Assembly: GCF_000524195.1 (NCBI RefSeq)
Contig: NW_020170396.1
Span: 1,184,127-1,248,126, forward strand
Origin: Echinococcus granulosus
Lineage: Eukaryota; Platyhelminthes; Cestoda; Cyclophyllidea; Taeniidae
DNA length: 64,000 nt
Direction: 5' to 3'
The stretch's first letter is position 1; the number at the start of each line of letters is the position of its first letter. The position numbers and the translations under genes are program-made. Shown here in pieces: positions 60,490-64,000 of the stretch. Under the pieces are notes generated by a model. That model was not told where the DNA came from. It searched no databases and saw only the letters and a program-made list of their open reading frames with translations.

Positions 60490-62790
60490 CACCTATCATG
60501 TACTACGCGCATTTTCAGAGAAGAGGCGGCAGTGCAGTTTCCCCTTGCCATTGGTGAAATTCGAACGAAAGAATCACGAGGCAGTGTGCTTTTGGGGAAG
60601 CGAAGTTAACACCTCCTTTATCACGTTTGTTGATGAGGCTCGTGAGTACGAATTGACAAATCTACAAGAGATGTTAGATCAGTCGAACACGAATGTCAAT
60701 GTAACATTGATAAAAAACTGAAATAAAAGAAGGCTACCATATGTATTGTTACCTTAAATCATCAATTCATCGTGCTGGTACTAAACCCCACGAAACGTTG
60801 CTTGCAATAGTTGTGACAAGGGTGAATAAATAGTGAAGCTCCGACGTGGTTTAAAAATATAAATGCCCATACTGAACGAGCAGAACGCATTACCTGTAAT
60901 GGACGATCCCAAGATTCGAAAAGTAGCCTACTTTATCTTCGCTAATCTATTTTTACACTACAAGTTATTCTTTTTTTCAAAAACAGACAGTAAAAGTTAG
61001 GGTAATATTCTCTTCAACAAATGCAACCACCTCGTGTTTTAGTTTCAGCACGAATGCCGCATTTTACGATTTGTGAACTACGAGGGTTAAAGGGGGAAGC
61101 TAAAGTGTTTCTTGGCAAGCCATACCTTTATTTTGGAATTTTTTTTTTAGGAAATAGCATAAATCTCACGAAAGTACAGCGAGCAACAATTGTGGCACAA
61201 TCTGTCTGCGATTGACTTTTTTCACATTAAGGATCGGAAGCACAAATGGGTGTTTTAGGCAATGGGATAGACGTACCTAATTCTTGCAAAAGTCAGACAA
61301 AATGTCGGAGGCAGCGTTTTTCTTAGCAGATTTATGGTTTTAAGAGGGAAAATGTACTCTTCCTTGTGTACATTGAAACTGTGTGACTGTGGCGGTTCTT
61401 GATTTAAGAACCAAGTGGAAATGTGCCTTGCAATACAAGCGAGGGGTACCTGCCCAATTTATTTTGGGTTTTTCTTTTTCTCTGAAGTAAAAGAAAGCAC
61501 AAGCATTTTGTTGGAACGGAATTTGAATAAATTCACTTGATTAAACACTTCGCAGTTTAAAATTCACCCTTTTTCAAGCATGAATGGGAAAGGGCTGTTT
61601 TGCAGTAAACAAGATCGGATACATTACCATCGAAAAATACATGATCGTGGGTTAAAGTAGAATTCCCAGTGCTTTTAAAATCCACAGCGGTGCCAGGTGG
61701 CGCTTTGTGATGTCACAAATTCGAATGGGCTAATAAATTGTTTAAAAAGCTTTAAGAATTGGAACGAATATCGTGCTGATCTTTTTGTGACGAACCTAAA
61801 CCCCATTCCTTAGGCTAAGCTGTATCTTGAATCATAAAAGAGGATGCATTATTGAGGTTCTGGGAGAAATATAGAGGCTCAATGAGCGATATTAGCAAGC
61901 ATGTTTCTTGGGCATCTACATTTGACAGTGGGATTCTTTCATTTCTCCATGCTGCCTTACATTTATAGATATTTCTGGATTACTAACTTTGTTTGGGCTA
62001 ATTCCATCTCCCCTAAATACGGAACATAACTTTCACATGGTAAAATGTATGTAGCACTTCTGATCTCCTTCAAGGTACATTTGAAAACAAACGCAAATTC
62101 GGCCAAAAGCCCCTCCATTAATTACATACACGTGCATGTGTTTACTGAGGGAATGGCCCGTGAAGAGGGGCAAATAGTTACTTGCCGAGAGGTCTTCTCA
62201 TGGCCACTCATACGCTACACATACCAGACGATTAAAATAAAAGTATGATTGACATTGATTTGGCGAGTAGCTTGCGACAGTACTCGATGCCTGAACGATC
62301 AAGGCAGCTCTACTAATCGCTGTTGCTCTATTGTTAACATCCGCTTTTTAATTAACCATTGCCCTCGGAATTTGGGTGGGAACATCTCGCTTTTTAATTA
62401 TTAAAGCACATAATATTTTAAGAATCTCGTGATCCTAATTCATGATTTACTTCTCATCTTTGCGAGGATCTCATTTTAGTGCTGACACTCGTAGAAGGAG
62501 TATCATTGGGCACAACGTAAAAACATTAACGTCAAAGTGCCAACACTGAGCCATTCAATTAACTTATCAACTGACAGCTACGAAATTGAGTGGATTAACT
62601 ACCTGTGAAGCATAAATTTCAGTTCTAGAAAAGCATTAGCTTTTATGGGTACGTGTTAAAATACTATTCACATTATCTAAAACGGGAATGAACGTCGATG
62701 TTAGCATTATTTAGCCGCAAACTTTCAAGTTTGTGAAAAATTTTGGGAACAAACACCACGGACTGCCACAACAACAGAAAACATAGTGAA
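60490..62790. other. Intergenic, nothing supported
   Basis: AT-rich sequence with short frames only, such as 61021-61215, none with splice signals or a family pattern. Confidence 0.5.
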
Positions 62791-62799
62791 AAAGAACTC

Positions 62800-62806
62800 T
62801 ATAAAA
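62800..62806 (+). promoter_or_regulatory. TATA box candidate
   Basis: TATAAAA, about 25 bases upstream of a TCATTC initiator-like site (62823-62828) and some 360 bases before the start codon proposed at 63164. Confidence 0.3.
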
Positions 62807-63163
62807 TGCCACCAAGTGCGGTTCATTCAACAGGAGATGAAAGTTGCTAAAAATTGATTTCAAAAGGGTCACCCAAAAAATGTAAAAGCAAATGAAGCCG
62901 AAGGATTGACAACTAGAAGCACGCCTAGTTTGGCAGAGCTTTTGCTAAAGCACAGTGAGTTAATTTGGGCAAACTTTCGGTTTACTGAAGTTAAGTATTT
63001 GAGAATTGAATGAAGTTCTGACTGGCAAATATGAAAATTGGAATTGGCGAGTTGTGTGATACATGATGTTTTAATGTGCTTTTGGATGAGAAGCTTTTAG
63101 TGAACATGATTGGCATAACGGAAGAGTCGTCAGAAATTTCCGAGGCACAAAAGTGTTCTAAAC

Positions 63164-63314
63164 ATGCCTACCTCTGGTCCCAGTTCTCCTCTCTTACCAT
63201 TACCAATAAAAAATGTCCCGCCTAGTCAGCCCACTTGTTTCAAGAAGATGAAGACCGAAGAGGAAGAGATAAAAACAGAATCTTGTACATTAGCAGACAA
63301 GCCATCACTTGTGG
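63164..63314 (+). CDS. Probable first exon of an unidentified gene
   Basis: ATG followed by 50 codons plus one base: MPTSGPSSPLLPLPIKNVPP, then SQPTCFKKMKTEEEEIKTES and CTLADKPSLV, ending before a GTAAAA donor. The Pro/Ser-rich then Lys/Glu-rich composition, with a possible KTEE sumoylation-type motif, suits a nuclear protein N-terminus. The family is not recognisable and the rest lies beyond or near the window end. Confidence 0.4.
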
Positions 63315-64000
63315 GTAAAAAATTTACCCCCCTTTACTTTTGACCGCGACCTCCTATTTCAATTAACAAAGCGGGAAAACATTGCGTAGGGTTTTTTTGT
63401 GTTGTGTTGAAAAATCATGGAAGGTAGAGGCAAGGCAGTATGAAATGCCGTATTTGGAAAGGGAATGTCGTTGTTCAAGTATGGTTAGCTGTATCAGTGG
63501 TTCTCATACTTTAAGGTCATACAATTCTGCGGTGTCCTCATTGGCATCACCTAGCACGTGCTACAATTTTTATGAGTTATGGAGAGGCTTTATTGGCGTA
63601 AGAATGGTAATTTCCTACAATTCAAAGCAAATCATCTCATTAAAGCTATTAAATGAAAATAGGTTTTCCCCATTATCGTGCGCAACACAGATTAAGGGAG
63701 TTAATGGGACTAGTTTTACAATTTACTTAATGCACAATACATAGCTCACTCACAAACTTACTTCCGGAAAATAAAATATTCAATATTGGAGTACAATTAA
63801 GACATATTCTGATTGTCAAGAAATGCCGTTTTAATCTCACTAGGGCAACTTGCATTAAAGAGGTTGGGAAATGAGCGCCTACTGTTTTTGGAAAAGTAGA
63901 ACAGTATCTACGAGAGACAGCAATCACAAAATGCAACGTCTAAATGGCTTCCTAACACAGGCATTGACGAGCATCTTGCCAGCATCCCAGTATCTAAATC
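63315..64000. other. Probable intron of the gene starting at 63164
   Basis: AT-rich. A 120-codon frame at 63382-63744 begins without ATG and shows no domain. I see no second exon before the window ends. Confidence 0.35.

Overview
The window is eukaryotic: coding regions are split into exons by gt-ag introns of about 50 bases to 5 kb, the DNA is AT-rich and gene-poor, and there is one 100-N scaffold gap (33788-33887). The gene set (a myogenic bHLH factor, Cramped, a voltage-gated proton channel and a gamma-tubulin complex protein) says bilaterian animal. The compact invertebrate-style loci, long divergent serine/threonine-rich linkers and base composition would suit a parasitic flatworm such as a tapeworm. 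That taxon guess is inference only. Exon boundaries were worked out by eye from splice signals, reading phase and similarity to remembered family patterns, not by alignment.

Layout. (1) 1-20.5 kb, minus strand: a Cramped (CRAMP1-type) chromatin regulator of 13 phase-compatible exons, with the start codon at 20539 and a probable stop near 3422. (2) 20.5-22.4 kb: AT-rich head-to-head intergenic region. (3) 22.4-29.2 kb, plus strand: a complete voltage-gated proton channel (Hv1/HVCN1 type) in three exons, with S1, S2-S4 and the C-terminal coiled coil on separate exons. Its selectivity-filter position in S1 carries Glu instead of the usual Asp. (4) 29.6-33.5 kb, minus strand, tail-to-tail with the channel: a gamma-tubulin complex component most like GCP5, in three exons. 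(5) 33.8-40 kb: the gap and a long stretch without convincing genes, probably old repeats. (6) 40.0-41.4 kb, minus strand: an unidentified single-pass membrane protein with several tyrosine motifs of SH2-ligand type, including one YEEI, and a cluster of four CCAAT boxes about 1.4 kb upstream. (7) 47-50.6 kb, minus strand: three phase-compatible exons of an unrecognised gene. (8) 51.8-60.5 kb, plus strand: a complete four-exon MyoD-family gene with the Cys/His motif and bHLH domain in exon 2. (9) 63.16 kb, plus strand: a probable first exon of a gene that runs out of the window.

These are independent animal housekeeping and developmental genes. I see no operon-like or defence-type system. The most interesting points are the natural Asp-to-Glu exchange and the His/Cys-rich S3-S4 loop in the proton channel, and the multi-tyrosine membrane protein.
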